Assembly (NCBI GenBank): GCA_020024755.1
Contig: JAHHTH010000001.1
Location: 248,001-312,000 of the forward strand
Reading direction: 5' to 3'
Length of the DNA: 64,000 bases
Origin: Mycoplasmataceae bacterium
GTDB taxonomy: Bacteria > Bacillota_I > Bacilli_A > Mycoplasmatales > Mycoplasmoidaceae
The notes beneath the pieces are model-generated. The model was not told where the DNA came from. It worked only from the letters and a program-made list of their open reading frames with translations, and did not search any database. This document shows, one piece after another, positions 45,385 through 58,406 of the stretch (position 1 is its first letter; every line of letters starts with the position of its first letter). The translations under genes were made by a program, and so were the position numbers.

Positions 45385-46425
45385 ATGGAAAACTTTAAAC
45401 TATTTATTAAAAACTTTTTAAATACAAATGAACTTACTTGAACTAAATTCGGTTCAAATAATTTTATTAAATCAACTATAGAATCAAATGATTGAAGTGA
45501 CTTAATTTTGAATAGATCAAATTTAGATAATGATATACAAAAAAGAATTGAATTATTAGAGCAAGAATCTATTTCAATTATTAACGAATTAAATGATAAA
45601 TTATCTGGTGCTGCAAGACACTTAGATTTGACTAGAAAAGAAGAATTAATAATAAGATTCTATTGCTTAGTATTAAACCACTCAAATATATGTTACACTC
45701 ACTTATTAGACTCTCTTAAAAATGAGAATGATCAAACATCAACAGAAGTTCAAAATATTTCACTTAAATTCATTTTTGAAGAATATGATAATATCGTTTC
45801 AAAAAAGATTGATGGAGTACATCAATGAATAAATCAATATAATCAAACGTATAAATCTTCATTATTTAAGAATAATGATTTAATGGAAGAGTTAAAAGAC
45901 GATTTAATATTAACTGTTTGAAGTTCACTAAATATCATTAGATACAATAAACCCAAATTAATTTATAGTTCTACCACTTTCACAACTGATGAAACTAAAC
46001 AAGGTTCTATATATAAACTTTGACCTATTTCTTCAAATTTAGTTATTTGCTTTTATCTACCATCACAAAGTGCATTACAACAAGGGCATGAAAAACTAAG
46101 ACCATTCAATTGTAGTCTTGTAAAAAATCACAGATTTGCAAAATATGTGAATCAATCTGTAATTGATGAAGCAAAAGACAAAATCATTAAAGAGTTTGCA
46201 CCCCATCTAAGAGAACAAGCTTGAAATATGTGATGAAGTGATAATAGAGTTAAATATCTTAGTGAAGATGATAAAACAACATATGATGTGATTGATAGTA
46301 CAGAAACTAGTCAAGATATTGTGAATGCTTATCTATTAAATAATACCGAAAATGAACTAGCTCTAGCAAATGATCAAAAAGCATTCGATGATGCACTAGT
46401 TGAATTTAGAGAGATATTTAGATAA
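45385..46425 (+). CDS. Hypothetical soluble protein (346 aa)
   Basis: N-terminal 170 residues are helical (WTKFGSNNFIKSTIESNDWS, RKEELIIRFYCLVLNHSN). From about residue 190 a beta-rich part reads LIYSSTTFTTDETKQGS then LWPISSNLVICFYLPSQSA, which recalls the T-[ST]-D ... P-[IL]-S core of DUF4238 proteins; the N-terminal H-[YF]-V-P motif of that family is absent, so I keep it hypothetical. Trp mainly TGA. 14 bases after the previous stop. Larger than its neighbours and the only one with a mixed fold. Confidence 0.68.
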
Positions 46426-46446
46426 AATTATCAATGGAGTATTTCA

Positions 46447-46737
46447 ATGAGCGATTCAAAAAAGAAATTTCAAGAATTATTAGAAACATTAGAAAAAGAA
46501 CAGGCAGCTGAACTTGAAAAGAAATTAGAAGAACTAAATAAATTAGAATCTAATTTTAGTGAATTTGAATTGAATTTGTTAGAAGAAAAATTTGATGAAG
46601 ATTTCAATGAACGCATGTCTAATGTACCTGATAGTTCAGAAATGGATAATATTGTAGAAAATCTTTTTAATAACTCAATTGAGCAATCTTCAATTGATAA
46701 AATTGCAAACACAACTAAAGATAAGATAAAGAACTAA
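46447..46737 (+). CDS. Small acidic coiled-coil protein (96 aa)
   Basis: MSDSKKKFQELLETLEKEQA followed by an Glu/Leu/Lys heptad run to about residue 60, then a Ser/Asn-rich end. TGGAGT ribosome site. No Trp, no Cys. Structural or binding role likely; unknown. Confidence 0.7.
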   Translation: MSDSKKKFQELLETLEKEQAAELEKKLEELNKLESNFSEFELNLLEEKFDEDFNERMSNVPDSSEMDNIVENLFNNSIEQSSIDKIANTTKDKIKN

Positions 46738-46800
46738 TCAATTAATATCTAATCTATTTGTTTTATAATATAAATATATTTAAAACAATAGGGGAGCTAT

Positions 46801-47271
46801 ATGAGCTTTAATGATAAAACAAATAGTGAAATCTTAAAGAAAATTGCAAGTATTTTAGAAACTGATGAAATTACTGCAATGAAAAAGATCAAGGATATTT
46901 ACAATGCAGTTGTTCCTGAATTCACAAAAACTGTAGAAAAAACATATCAAGATGTTAGAAAGCAAGATAATAACTTCAAAAATTATTCTTTTGATGAGTT
47001 TTTAATTTTTATCACTAAATTCTTATTAGAACAACATGTAGAATTCTCTAAAATGACTGATGCTTGTAAAAAACTATTTTCAAATACAGCCGATAGATTT
47101 GAAAATACATTTGATAACTTTAATGATAATATAGATGAATTTATTGCAAGAGCTTTTGATGAAGCAAGCGACATCACAAAACAAAAGAAGAAAGATGACA
47201 AAAATTCTAAGAATAAAAAAGATGATGATGGAACTAGTTCTTCATCTAGTAGTAAAAAGATTTTAAATTAA
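46801..47271 (+). CDS. Helical protein with Ser/Lys/Asp-rich tail (156 aa)
   Basis: Residues 1-120 are amphipathic helices (ASILETDEITAMKKIKDIYN, ARAFDEASDITKQKKK). The tail is low-complexity (KKDDDGTSSSSSSKK). Promoter-like TATAAT near 46764 and a strong AGGGGAG ribosome site suggest separate expression. Ends in an intrinsic terminator. Function unknown. Confidence 0.7.
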   Translation: MSFNDKTNSEILKKIASILETDEITAMKKIKDIYNAVVPEFTKTVEKTYQDVRKQDNNFKNYSFDEFLIFITKFLLEQHVEFSKMTDACKKLFSNTADRFENTFDNFNDNIDEFIARAFDEASDITKQKKKDDKNSKNKKDDDGTSSSSSSKKILN

Positions 47272-47284
47272 TAACTAACTATAC

Positions 47285-47312
47285 AATAAGTCCCATATGG
47301 GACTTATTTTTA
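47285..47312 (+). terminator. Intrinsic terminator after the 156-aa gene
   Basis: AATAAGTCCC / GGGACTTATT stem with ATAT loop and T5 tail; overlaps the stop of the convergent giant gene at 47310. In the minus direction the T-run is missing. Confidence 0.85.
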
Positions 47313-50300
47313 TATCATAAACAACTCTGGATCTATATCTGGTGGAGCATCGTCATTTTTACGGTTATGTCTCTTTATTAGAAGGATAAAGATGATAATC
47401 AAGAATAAGAAGAAGAAACCAGCACTACAACCAATGACTATAGAAAGTCAATCACTATAAGAAGAAACACCTTTATTATTAATTGAATTAGTTCAATTAA
47501 TACCTACTATTTCAAATTGCTTTATATCATTAAAATTATTTAATAGAATACTTGGATCATATTTTACTGACATTGCCATTTGTTCTTCTTTATTGAACTC
47601 TACTGTAATACCAGCATCTATTGATTTTTTGATAATACCTTTTTCATCTAGTTCATTGAATTTATTTCTAATACAATTAGGCATTGCGTTTGGGGTATTC
47701 ATTTTCTTTTTCAATGTATTTTGAATTTTCATTGATATAGATTCAGTAAATGAACGTTCATGTGATATTTCAACTGATAATCTGTCCAAGGCATTTTGAT
47801 TAAGTTCTTTTGATGTATCTAAAATAATTTTTGGAGTTCTCTTAGTATTGTATAAAGTGAATGAGAACAATTTGCTATCTATAATATCACCACTCTTGTC
47901 TGAAGCACCATCTACTAGTATTTTAACTAGTACATAATTTCCATCAGGAGAAGAAGTAACTTCAACAGGTTTTTGCATTGGTGCTCCTGGTAATGGAGTT
48001 TTTGTCAATTTAGTAAAACCACCATTAATATCTGGATGATTTAAAACATCTAAAAGATTTATTCTATCTGATAATCAATCATTTAAAGCCATTTCATATT
48101 CTGTCATTTCAAATGGATTATCATTGTCTCCATATAAAATATCTGCAGTAAATAATGATAATCCTTTTCAGAATAAATACATATCATCATTAAAGTTTGT
48201 ATTATTAGCTGTTGTCGCTTCATTTAAAATGATAACAAATCCTCATATTGAGAATTTCTTAGTCATCGGTACAGCAGTAACTAAACCTTTACTATCATAT
48301 GATCTTAGTAAAGTTAATTCAAACTCTAATGAACCATTGTGTACATCCGCTTTAATTGTAGTTGGATCTATTGAGAAATCATCACTTGTAAGATCACTTG
48401 GTTGATCTTTTAAGAATTGATATTGATGATGTAGCACATAGTTAATAATATCATTTGAATTTCATGTATTAGCTTTAATATTGCGAATATCTTCTCCAGC
48501 AATTCTATCTGTTTCTACTCATTGAGTTTGTCCCCTTTGCATAAATCCATTCAAGCTGATACTAAATTCACGTTCCTCAGGGATACCATTGTTTCAACAA
48601 ACATCTTTTTTAAGTCTAACAACAATATCAACAGACCCATTAGAATTATTGGCATTTCTAGCTTCTACAATTTCAAAGGCACTCTTATTGAATGAAGTTC
48701 CTGGAATCATATTTTTGAAAATAGGACTAACTAAATTAATTTCAACAATTTCTTGTGCTAGTTTATCCTTGTAAGCATTTAGATCTTCTACTAAATCAGA
48801 TGGGTGCACCGAACTAAAAATATCACTGCAATCATAGACTTTACTTGGATGAACTAATTGAGTTGTAGCGTCAGTAGTTTTAAATCCATTTGCTAAGATA
48901 TTTTTAAAGACAGCATCACCTTTCCCTGTGCTAGTATAAACATTCTTTAAAGTAATATCAAATGATACTGAACCAAATGGAATAGTATTATCATTCAAAG
49001 TATTTCTTATATTAGATATTGATAAATTACTTGAAAGGTTGTATCCGTCTGGTAAATTAACAAATAAATTAGGTTTAATTCTTTCAGCAATAAATGATTC
49101 ATTTACTTGACTATCAGTACTATAAATTCTAAATACATCATCGAAAGAAATTTGTTTTGAAATAATATCAGTTGTTTTAGTATAAAAACCATCTACTATA
49201 ACATGATAAGAGCGAGATTCAGCGTTAGCAGCTAAACCTAAATCATTATAGTAATTTGAAAGTGAAATTTCTACGTCACATGTTCCAGCTGATACATTTG
49301 GAGAAATATTTTTAATATTCACTGTTGTTAATGGAGGAACATTGTTAAAATAGTTTGAATTAATAATTGTCTGTGCTTGAGCAGTTGTAAATTCATTAGC
49401 CATAAGATTAGCTAATTTACCAGAAACTGTATATGAAGATTTGATTTGTTGTGTAGGTTGTTGTGTAACAAATCCTCTAATAGTAAATTCTGCATTATTA
49501 AAGTCAAAATCCTTTTGTGGTGTTCCTTCAACTCATGCATTGTTGTTTAATATATGGATATGAATTCTTACACTACCAACAGCATCATTAATTGAGTCAG
49601 GAACAATATCATAACTAACATCATCTGGATTCAATAAATTACTATCTTTCTTTTCATTAAGATTAGTTACATTTGCTTTAACTAATTGGTAGACAATATT
49701 TTTGAATTTTGCATCATTCATTTTAATTTCAGAAGCCTTGAAATCTAGACCGCTTATTTCATAATCTCTTGCACTATCCATTTCAGTGGTTAATCCAGCT
49801 CTATTAAATCCTGTTAGTGTAATAGTTTTTGAAATCATTTCACCAGTTCCATTAACTTCTAAACCACTAGTTTGATCCATAAATCTAGTTAATTTAATTT
49901 CGAAAGTAATTTTTCCTTCACCAATGAAATTATTTCTATTTAATATTTCTATATCTTTAGCTTCGGTACCTGGTACTAAACCAGTAATAAAATCAGATGA
50001 ATTCGGTCCTAAAATGTAATTAATTAAATCACTATCTGTTATAGTGTCATTAGCTGCTTTATTTGCTAACTCACCTTTAATAGTTTGATCGGTTATTGGA
50101 TTAAATTGAGTAGCTTCTATTTGAGTAAAACCAGTAAATACAATATTTTCAAAATTCTTTGTTAATTTAGGTTCACCTTTAACTCAAGCTTTTGAGTTTT
50201 TAATAACTATAGTTGCTTTAACAGTTCCTTCTACATCATTATCCACTCTATCTATAATATCAATATCTATTGGATTTATTCTTTCATCATTAGTAGTATT

Positions 50301-52481
50301 AGTAATTAGATCTTGTGCTATTATTGCATTAATAATTTCTTCCTTTGAAGCAGTAGTTGCTCTTTTTGTAATGTGCAAATCTCCACCAGAAACTTTTGTA
50401 TCTAATCCTGTTTTTTTAAATCCTGTAATAGTAAATTCATGTGATGTTTTTTGACTAGTTTTATCTACTAATAAACCAGTCGTTTCATCCATATATTTAT
50501 CTAACTTAATTTTAAATTTGATTTGCCCTTCTGTAATCGAATATACAGGTTCAAAAATTTCTATATTAGAAGCGTTAGTTCCTGGTACCATTCCTTTAAT
50601 AAATTCTTGTCCATTATTAAGTAAAATAAATTCCTTTATTTTACTTTCAGGAAGTGTATCATTTGCATAGTAAGAATTAAAGAAAGATGAACCATCTACT
50701 TGTAGTTGTTCATTAAAGGTTGTAGCTGATATTTTAATATCAGTATTAAAGATTATATTATTAAAATCTTTTGTTATATCAGGATTACCATTAGTTCAAG
50801 CAATGCTATTGATTAATGTTATATTACAAGTAATTTGTCCTTGAACATCATTATTAACTCTATCTGTTTTAATTACTATATCATTTACTGTTGGAACCTT
50901 TTTATCTGCAGGATCTGTGATTAGATGATTAGCTATAATAAATTCTTTTATTTGTTCATCAGTTACTTCAGATGCTCTTACACCTAGATTTAGAGTACCT
51001 CCATTAAGTCCTGTGGTCAATCCAGAAGTTTTAAATCCAGTTAAAGTAAATTCTTGAGATATTTTGCTATCTTCTCCATTAATTAAATGCCCTGTTGCAG
51101 CATCCATATATTTTGTCAATTTGATTTTGAAATAAATCTTACCAGTGGAAACATCGTTTCTTCTACCTACTAATGAAATATCACTAGCATTAGTTCCACT
51201 AACCATATTTTCAATAAAATTACTACCATCATTCAATAATATGAAATCAATAATATTTGCATCTAATACATCATCATTTGCATATTTATCACCAAATACT
51301 TTTGCACCATCAATTGTAGAAGTTGTAACAAATTCAGTTGCAGGTACTTTTGTTGGAACAATATATTGTAATCCTGCAAAATCTTTGGTAGCTAGTTTTT
51401 CACCATTATTTCAAGCCATTTTATTTTTCACGATTACTGTACAAGAAATAATACCTGCGACATCATTATTATCTCTTGCAGTTATTTCTAAATCCGATGG
51501 ATCAATATGATCTTTTTCATTAGAAATATTTGTAATGTAATTATTCTTGATAATTGCATCTATAATTTCTTCATTTGATACAACTGAAGCTATTTCAGTT
51601 GTATTAATATTTCCACCAATAACATTTGTAGTCAATCCAGAAGTTTTAAATCCTGAAAGTGTAAAAGTATCTGATAGTTTAAAATTATCACCATTAACCA
51701 AATGTCCTGTTGTTCCATCCATATATTTAGTTAATTTAATTTTGAATGTTATTTGACCATCTTCTAAATGATTAACACAATTTTCTATAGTAATATCTGA
51801 AGCTATAGTTCCAGGTACCATACCTACAATAAATTGTTCATCCTTATTGTTTAAAACATATTGAATTAATTGATCATTAGTAAAATCATCATTAGCAGGA
51901 ATATCTGAGAATAATGTTGGTTCATTTATAGATTTATTAAGATTAAATTCTGTTGCTGTTACTAGATGAGTAACGCTAAATGATACATTATTAAAAGGAT
52001 GAGACGTTTTGACTTCACCATTAATTCAAGCAACACTATTATTAATTGTTACAGTACATGTTATCTTACCAGTAACATCATTGTATAAAATGTCACTAAT
52101 AGCTAAATCACCACGAGTCAATGTTTTATGGGTTGCAACATTAGTTACTAAATTCTTTGACATAATACAGTTGATAATGTCATCAGCATTAACTTGTGAA
52201 GCAATTTTATCTGTATCAATTTGAGAACCATTTACTTCTGTAGTTAAGCCTTCAGTTTTAAAATTAAACAATGTAATAGTTTGAGATAAAATTGAATCAG
52301 TTTTATCAACCAAATGTCCTGTTCCTTTTTGATAGATTTTATCTAACTTTATTTTAAATGAAATTTCACCAGTAGCAATACTATCTACTCTACCTACTAA
52401 TTCAATATTTGATGCATCTGTTCCTGGAACAATATTTTCTATAAATTGATCTTTGTTTGTAATGATATAATTTGTTATCAT
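47310..52481 (-). CDS. Giant repeat surface protein, C-terminal part after frameshift
   Basis: The frame continues the gene that starts at 58323, displaced by one base at about 52592. The ATG given (52481, MITNYIITNKDQF) is merely the first in-frame ATG; the homologous reading begins directly after the shift. It contains the last five of eight repeat units, then diverged modules like those of the giant protein at 59761-64000 (for example AWVEGTPQKDFDFNNAEF, NLPDGYNLSSN, IRNTLNDNTIPFGSVSFD). A soluble block and a C-terminal membrane helix follow (IVIGCSAGFFFLFLIIIFIL) with a basic tail (KRHNRKNDDAPP). About 1,723 aa. Without the shift the protein would be about 3,670 aa. Whether it is made is unknown. 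Confidence 0.75.
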
Positions 52482-54500
52482 TTCATCGGTAACATATTTA
52501 TCAGCATAATCAGTTCCAAATTGAGCAGCTACATCAAACCTTGTAGTTGGTTTAAAATCTGTTGCATTAGTTTTATTGAATCCAGTGAATGTTTAGATCA
52601 TTAAATGTTTTTGTTTCATCAATATTTCCATCAGTTCAAGCTTTTGAATTATTAATAGTTACATTTGCAATAATGGTTCCTGTAATGTTGTTTCTATCAG
52701 TTATTTCTACAGCTATATCACCAACTAGTAATGTTTCACCCAAAACAATGCCATCATATAAACCTTTAGATAAGATTGCACTTGCAATATCATTATCAGT
52801 TACATCATTTGGTAATTTAGCAACATCTAACGCACCAGGTAATACTTCAGTCGTTAACTTATCATGATAGAATCCTGTAATGGTAAATAAATCAGAATCT
52901 TTTGTCCCTGTACCATCAACAAGATGTCCATTTGATCCATCCATAAATTTATTTAATCTTATTCTGAACGATATTGTTCCATCTTGTGTATTTTCACTAC
53001 GGTCAAACAATGATATATTTGCACTAGTAGTTCCTGGCACTAAACCATTAATAAAATTTTTAGCATTATCTTGCAGTATAAAGTCAATTAGTGAAGTATC
53101 ATCTACTTTATTGTTTGCAACTATTTTGTTATATTTAGCAGAACCATCTACAGATAAAGTTGTTACATATTCTGTTGCTGGCACAGTTGAGAAACCAGAT
53201 AATTTAATATTATAAAAATCTTTCTTTTCAATAATTACCCCATTCTCTCATGCAACGCCACCTTCAATTGACACATTAACAGTAATTGTACCCGTTACAT
53301 CATTATCATCTCTTCCACTAAATTTAATATTACTAACTTCTAATGTTTTGCCCAAAGCAATTCCTGTTACTGCTCCTGATTCAATTAATAGTCTCGCAAG
53401 TTCTTCATTGGAAGTTGCAGAAGGAACTTTAGTACCAGCTAAAGTAGCATTTTGTAAATCAGTAGTCATATCATGATGGTAGAAACCTTTTAAAGTAAAT
53501 AAATGCGAAGTCATCTTAGCAATACCATCATCTTTTAATTCTCCACTCACTGGATCCATAAATTTGTATAGTTCTATTTTGAAAGTAATATAACCATCTG
53601 TTGTATAATTTTTTCTTCCAATTATTTTAATATTTGCTGATGTTGTATTTTCACTTGGGTTGATAATAAATTGAGCAGCATTATCTCTTAAGATATAGTC
53701 AATAAGTTCTGCATCTGTAAATTGATCATTTGCTACCATATTACCAAATGTAGCTTCATCAGTAATATCTGCATTTGAGACAAATTCTGTTCCTGGTACT
53801 TTATCAAAGTCAGTAAAAACTAAATTAGCAAATTCCTTTGTAGTAACCACTTTCCCATTTGTTCAAGCTTTTGAATGAATAATTGTAACTGTAGTTGTAA
53901 TAGTTCCTTTTACATCATTACACTTAAAAGGAGTAAGAGTGATGTCTTCTATACCAATTGTTTGATTTTTAGCAGGTGCTGTAATTAAACTACTTTTTAC
54001 TAGAGCTTCTTTAAATTCAGTTTCAGTTACTTTAGATGGAACTTTATGGATATTTAGATTTCCACCTACTACTTCTGTATCAAGATTATCATTTTTAAAT
54101 CCTGATAATGTAAATTCATTTGATGTTTTTAATTTATCAGTTACTAAGTGTCCTGTAGCTTCATCTATATATCTATCTAATTCAACTTTAAATTTAATAG
54201 TACCAGTAGTAATATCATCAACTCTATCTATAATTTTTACATTAGTGATATTAGTATCAAATGCTAAACCAGTAACAAATGCACTTTGATTTGTACTATA
54301 CACATAATTTAATATTTGGTCAGTTGTTACATCATCATCTGCATAAACAGTACCAAAGGTTGCACTTCCATTTACATCAGGATTATCATTAAACTTTGTA
54401 GCTTCTACTGGAGTAAAACCAGTAAATTGAATATCTCTGAAAATGTGATCAGTTTCCTTTACTCCATTAATCCAAGAATTATTACCTAAAATCATGACAT
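49780..54500 (-). repeat. Eight tandem about 204-residue repeats within the giant gene
   Basis: Recurrent V-P-G-T-x-A-S-[DN]-I elements start at 54267, 53658, 53043, 52433, 51821, 51206, 50591 and 49979. Spacing is 609, 615, 610, 612, 615, 615 and 612. Each unit has two halves: an A half ending K-Y-M-D...G-H-L-V...F-T-[LI]-x-G-F, and a B half G-L-[TD]-T...G-G...[VI]...N-D-V-x-G-x-I...N-S-x-A-W ending F-x-N-[IL]-x-F-T-G-F. The only spacing not divisible by three is the one that spans the frameshift. Units are similar at protein level but clearly diverged. They resemble the mycoplasma lipoprotein-associated domain (Lipoprotein_17). Confidence 0.85.
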
Positions 54501-57500
54501 CACAAGTAACAATACCTGTGATGTTATTATTATCTCTTTTAACTATTTGAAGGTCACTATTAGTAAGTACAACATCCTTAGTATTAATAACTAACTTATT
54601 ATCAATAATTGCATTGATAATATCATTTGAACTTACTACTTCTGCAATTCTATTTATATTTAAATTTCCGCCTTTTATTTCAGTATTAAGTGCTTTTAAT
54701 CCAGTTATATTAATATCAGTTTCATAAGTGCCAATTTGTCCATCAGATAAAATCGAATTCGGTATAGAAACATGAATTGTAGCTGTACCTAAATAATCAT
54801 CATTTGCTTTAAGTGTGTAAGTAGCTCAATTAGGGTTACCTAGAATTGTGTATAAGTCTTGTTTTGGAGTTATAAATTTTCTAAATGAATTAGTGGTATC
54901 TAATGCATTAAAGTATTCATTATCTGATGCAATAGTTACATCATTATCTGACGCATCCACTAAGCGATATTTTATTGAATTTTGAATATCTTCAATTGTA
55001 CCAAGGCTTGTGTAGAATTTTTGATCTGTTCCTCATGTCAAAAGTTTAGTTGTATTTACCTTAACTAAATCCTTCATTTGTTCAGGAGTTAAAGTGCTTG
55101 GCAATAATTCTTTTTTATTAATAGTTGGTGTATCATTTTCAGTTGCAGATGTAGCATCAACTGTCTTTAAATTTTTAAAACTAATTTGTCTAGATCCTAT
55201 ATCTAAATTTCTATCAGTATAATTACCTTTACTATCAAATCCTGTTTTGTTTTTTCAGTAAGCAGTCCCAGTACCATCTAAAGCATTAAATTTTGTAAGT
55301 TCTGGTGATAACATTTCTATTTCACCATTTCACAAACTTTCAGATGGTGCATTTTCCAATAAATTGAATCCTTTTAAAATTAAATATGTTCTAACTAAAT
55401 TAACATTTTCATTAAATTGAAAAGCGTAATAATTATCCAAATATGTTCCATTTCATGGTGCAACCTTCATATCAATAGCTTGAGAACTACTATATGATGT
55501 TGGTAATTGTGGTTTAAATCCTGAGAAAATAATTTGTCCAGTTGGAGATTGATTTGGATCTGTTCCTATTGAATTGTCATATTTACGATATTTAGTAATT
55601 TTTGGTTTTACAATAACTTGCCCATTTTTAGCATCTCTTGAAACTATTTCCAATTTCACGTTAGAGCTTGTAAATCCATCTGGAAGGTTAGCGTAGAATC
55701 TAGAAATATTTGCTTGAGCCAATGTTAATAAATCATTATCACTAACTTCATTCAATGTTTTAGTTTTATAACCAGAACCATTAGATAGAGAATCTAATGT
55801 AAACACTTGATTAGTAGACGGAATGAATCTTGTTTCCTTTACTGGAACAAAGCCGTAGAATTTGATTTTAAAATCAATTGGACCAGTACTTAGGTTATGA
55901 TCACTTAAAACTGCTCTAGATAATGTTATATAGAATTCCTTAGTTCCTTTTTCATTATCATCTTTTACTTGTTTAATAGTGATATCATTAGTAGTTAAAC
56001 TTACTGGAAAGTCTACGATTAATGAGCGATAATTAGTTCTTACATAGTTTAACATTTCTGTATCTGTTACAGAAGCGGCTGCTCGACTAGCTAATGTAGA
56101 ATCAACACTAGGTGAACTACTTGATAAGCGAGTGTATCATTGCTTAAATCCAGTAACTGTAAATTGACCACCTAAAGTAAAATTAATATAGTTACCACCA
56201 TAATATCCGTTAGTAATAGACAAATTACATTTAACTTGACCATAATATGCTAAATTTTCGCTATTGTCAAAATTAACATATGTTACACTAGAGTTTTGAT
56301 TTAATTCTTTAAGATAATTTGTTTTAACAAAAGATTCACCTACCTTTTGTTTTAATTTTTCATCTGTTCTATAATCTCCAGCATAAAGATTAGAAACACC
56401 AGCTAAGTCATAAATATGATTTGAAGTAGCTCATGTAGTATCATAAGCTCACCCACCACTTCCTGAATTTTTAGTAGGATCTATTAATCATATTTTATTA
56501 CCTTGAATTTGAGCTATGGTTCCATTACTTGATGCACCTAGAGTACTTCATTTGCTTGTAGAAATAGAACCACCATCATATATTGAAACTAAATCATTAT
56601 TACTTGATCATGAAATTTTGCTATAACTTCCACCAGAAAAAGTATCTAAGTTTACACGAATAATTTTTCCTCCAAGTCAAGTTGAGGAACCATAAAATTG
56701 TCCGTATGAAATTAAACCATATCCATATTGTCCACAAACATTGGTACAGAACATATCAATATCACTACTATCAAAATCTATTTTATGAGTGTTATAAATT
56801 GTATGATCTGATTCATCAGTATATGTTTGAAGAATATATGGATAGTATCCTGGAAGGAAATATGCACCCTTATCTCTTCAACTATCATAATAAGTCGAAT
56901 AAACAATATCATTAACATATTTTAAATTGTAATCATATGAGGTTGATGCATCAAAACTATATCCATTAATCATAGCACCAGTATTTCATTCAAAATTAGA
57001 GAACTTCTTACTATTTCAATATCCTCTAGGTCAAATATAATTTCCAGAGTCAGCTAATCAATCTACAAATATTTCTTTGTTATTTTTTACAAAGTATTGA
57101 GCAGCAATAATTCTTCCATCACCATTTCATGAATCACTTCTTGGCATTCAATAACAATTAGTAAAACCACCGTTGCTATTGTATTGAAATTTCATAGTAG
57201 GTCAGAATCTTGCAGTATTCTTCATATATCCTTTTGGATACATAATAACTTCATTGGTATTATCTGAGATTACTAATCCATATTGGTCATAAGAAAGATA
57301 ACCATTGTTATTATAATAATTACCATAATTAATGTAGCTTCTACCATATCCTCTAAAGCCACCTTCATTATTTGAAATATATGAATTACTTTCATAATCA
57401 ATTGCTCGTCCACTTGAATCTAATAGACCTGGGAATTTTGCTTTATAATCATCTCAAGAATTTACACCAATTCTTGTATTTCTTGCTAATACTAATCTAA

Positions 57501-58323
57501 AGTTATTTCCTATTCACTTTCTTCTATCATCATAAATATCCACATAGTTTTGATAAGATCTAGAAAAACTATCATATGCTCCTAATGTATTTGAAACATA
57601 ACTAGTATTGTTACAATCAATCCCAGATCCAAATTGATTTACCATACCACCAAATCTTTGTACATAATCCATTCAATCATCACAACCTATGATGTAATTT
57701 TGTGGTAATGCTTTAGTAACATTTGTTAATGTGCTACTACTTATATATGAACCATCTTGAGGATTAATTGAATATAGTGAGACATAATTATTGTTATAAT
57801 CATTACTTGTTTGTACTAAAGCAAATAGTCTATTACCTTTAATCTTAATATCACCGATTCTATAAAAATTCCCATAGTCTCATGCAACACTTGCAGACTT
57901 TGTGTTGTATCCAAGAATATGATATCAGCCATCATTACCAGATACGGGAAAGACAATTATATCTCCAGGCCCATTTAGGATTGCTCCACCCGGTAATAAA
58001 CTATAACCACTCAAAGTCAATGAGTGGTCAGAATTAACTATAAAATTACCAGTTGTGCTTGCACGTGGTTCTAAAGGAGGTTCTATACTATCTGGATCTC
58101 ATGCTGCAATTTCTTCTGGAGTGTGTAGACCAAATTTTATACCTTGCATTTCTAGAGATTCATTTTCCCTTACTAACAAGTTATCATTTGCATTATAAAT
58201 CTTGGTTGGTGAATGTATCAAAAAACGAGAAACCATTGCAGCTCTGGCAACAGCACCAACACATATTGACATTAAACTCACTATACCAAGAAAACCTAAT
58301 AGCTTTCTCTTTTTATTTTTCAT
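52573..58323 (-). CDS. Giant repeat surface protein, N-terminal part ending at frameshift
   Basis: 1,916 aa. Signal segment MKNKKRKLLGFLGIVSLMSI and onward, then a 600-residue aromatic-rich ectodomain with Gly/Tyr/Asn/Trp (YSLLPGGAILNGPGDIIVF, NYNNNYVSLYSI), perhaps a beta-propeller. Modules with G-F endings follow, then three of the eight tandem repeats. The frame ends in TAA at 52573, immediately after a one-base insertion; reading continues in another frame. Upstream, TATAAT at 58350-58355 and GTTGAGGA ribosome site give it its own promoter. Expected at the cell surface. The N-terminal 650 residues have no repeat structure. Confidence 0.8.
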
Positions 58324-58349
58324 TTATCCTCAACACGTTGACAATAATA

Positions 58350-58355
58350 ATTATA
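58350..58355 (-). promoter_or_regulatory. -10 box of the giant surface protein gene
   Basis: TATAAT on the minus strand, 27 bases before ATG 58323, in the 83-base gap after the LRR gene. Confidence 0.5.
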
Positions 58356-58406
58356 TCCCAAATATTTATATAAATATAAATAATAAGCGAGTGTTTTGAA
58401 TGTTAT

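Noticed and set aside
46470..46712. Minus-strand Ser/Asn-rich frame opposite the 96-aa coiled-coil gene
   Set aside because: Mirror of Glu/Leu codons; no ribosome site, and the plus frame has a good one.
56682..56915. Plus-strand Tyr/His-rich frame
   Set aside because: Antisense to the aromatic N-terminal domain of the giant surface protein; no promoter or ribosome site.
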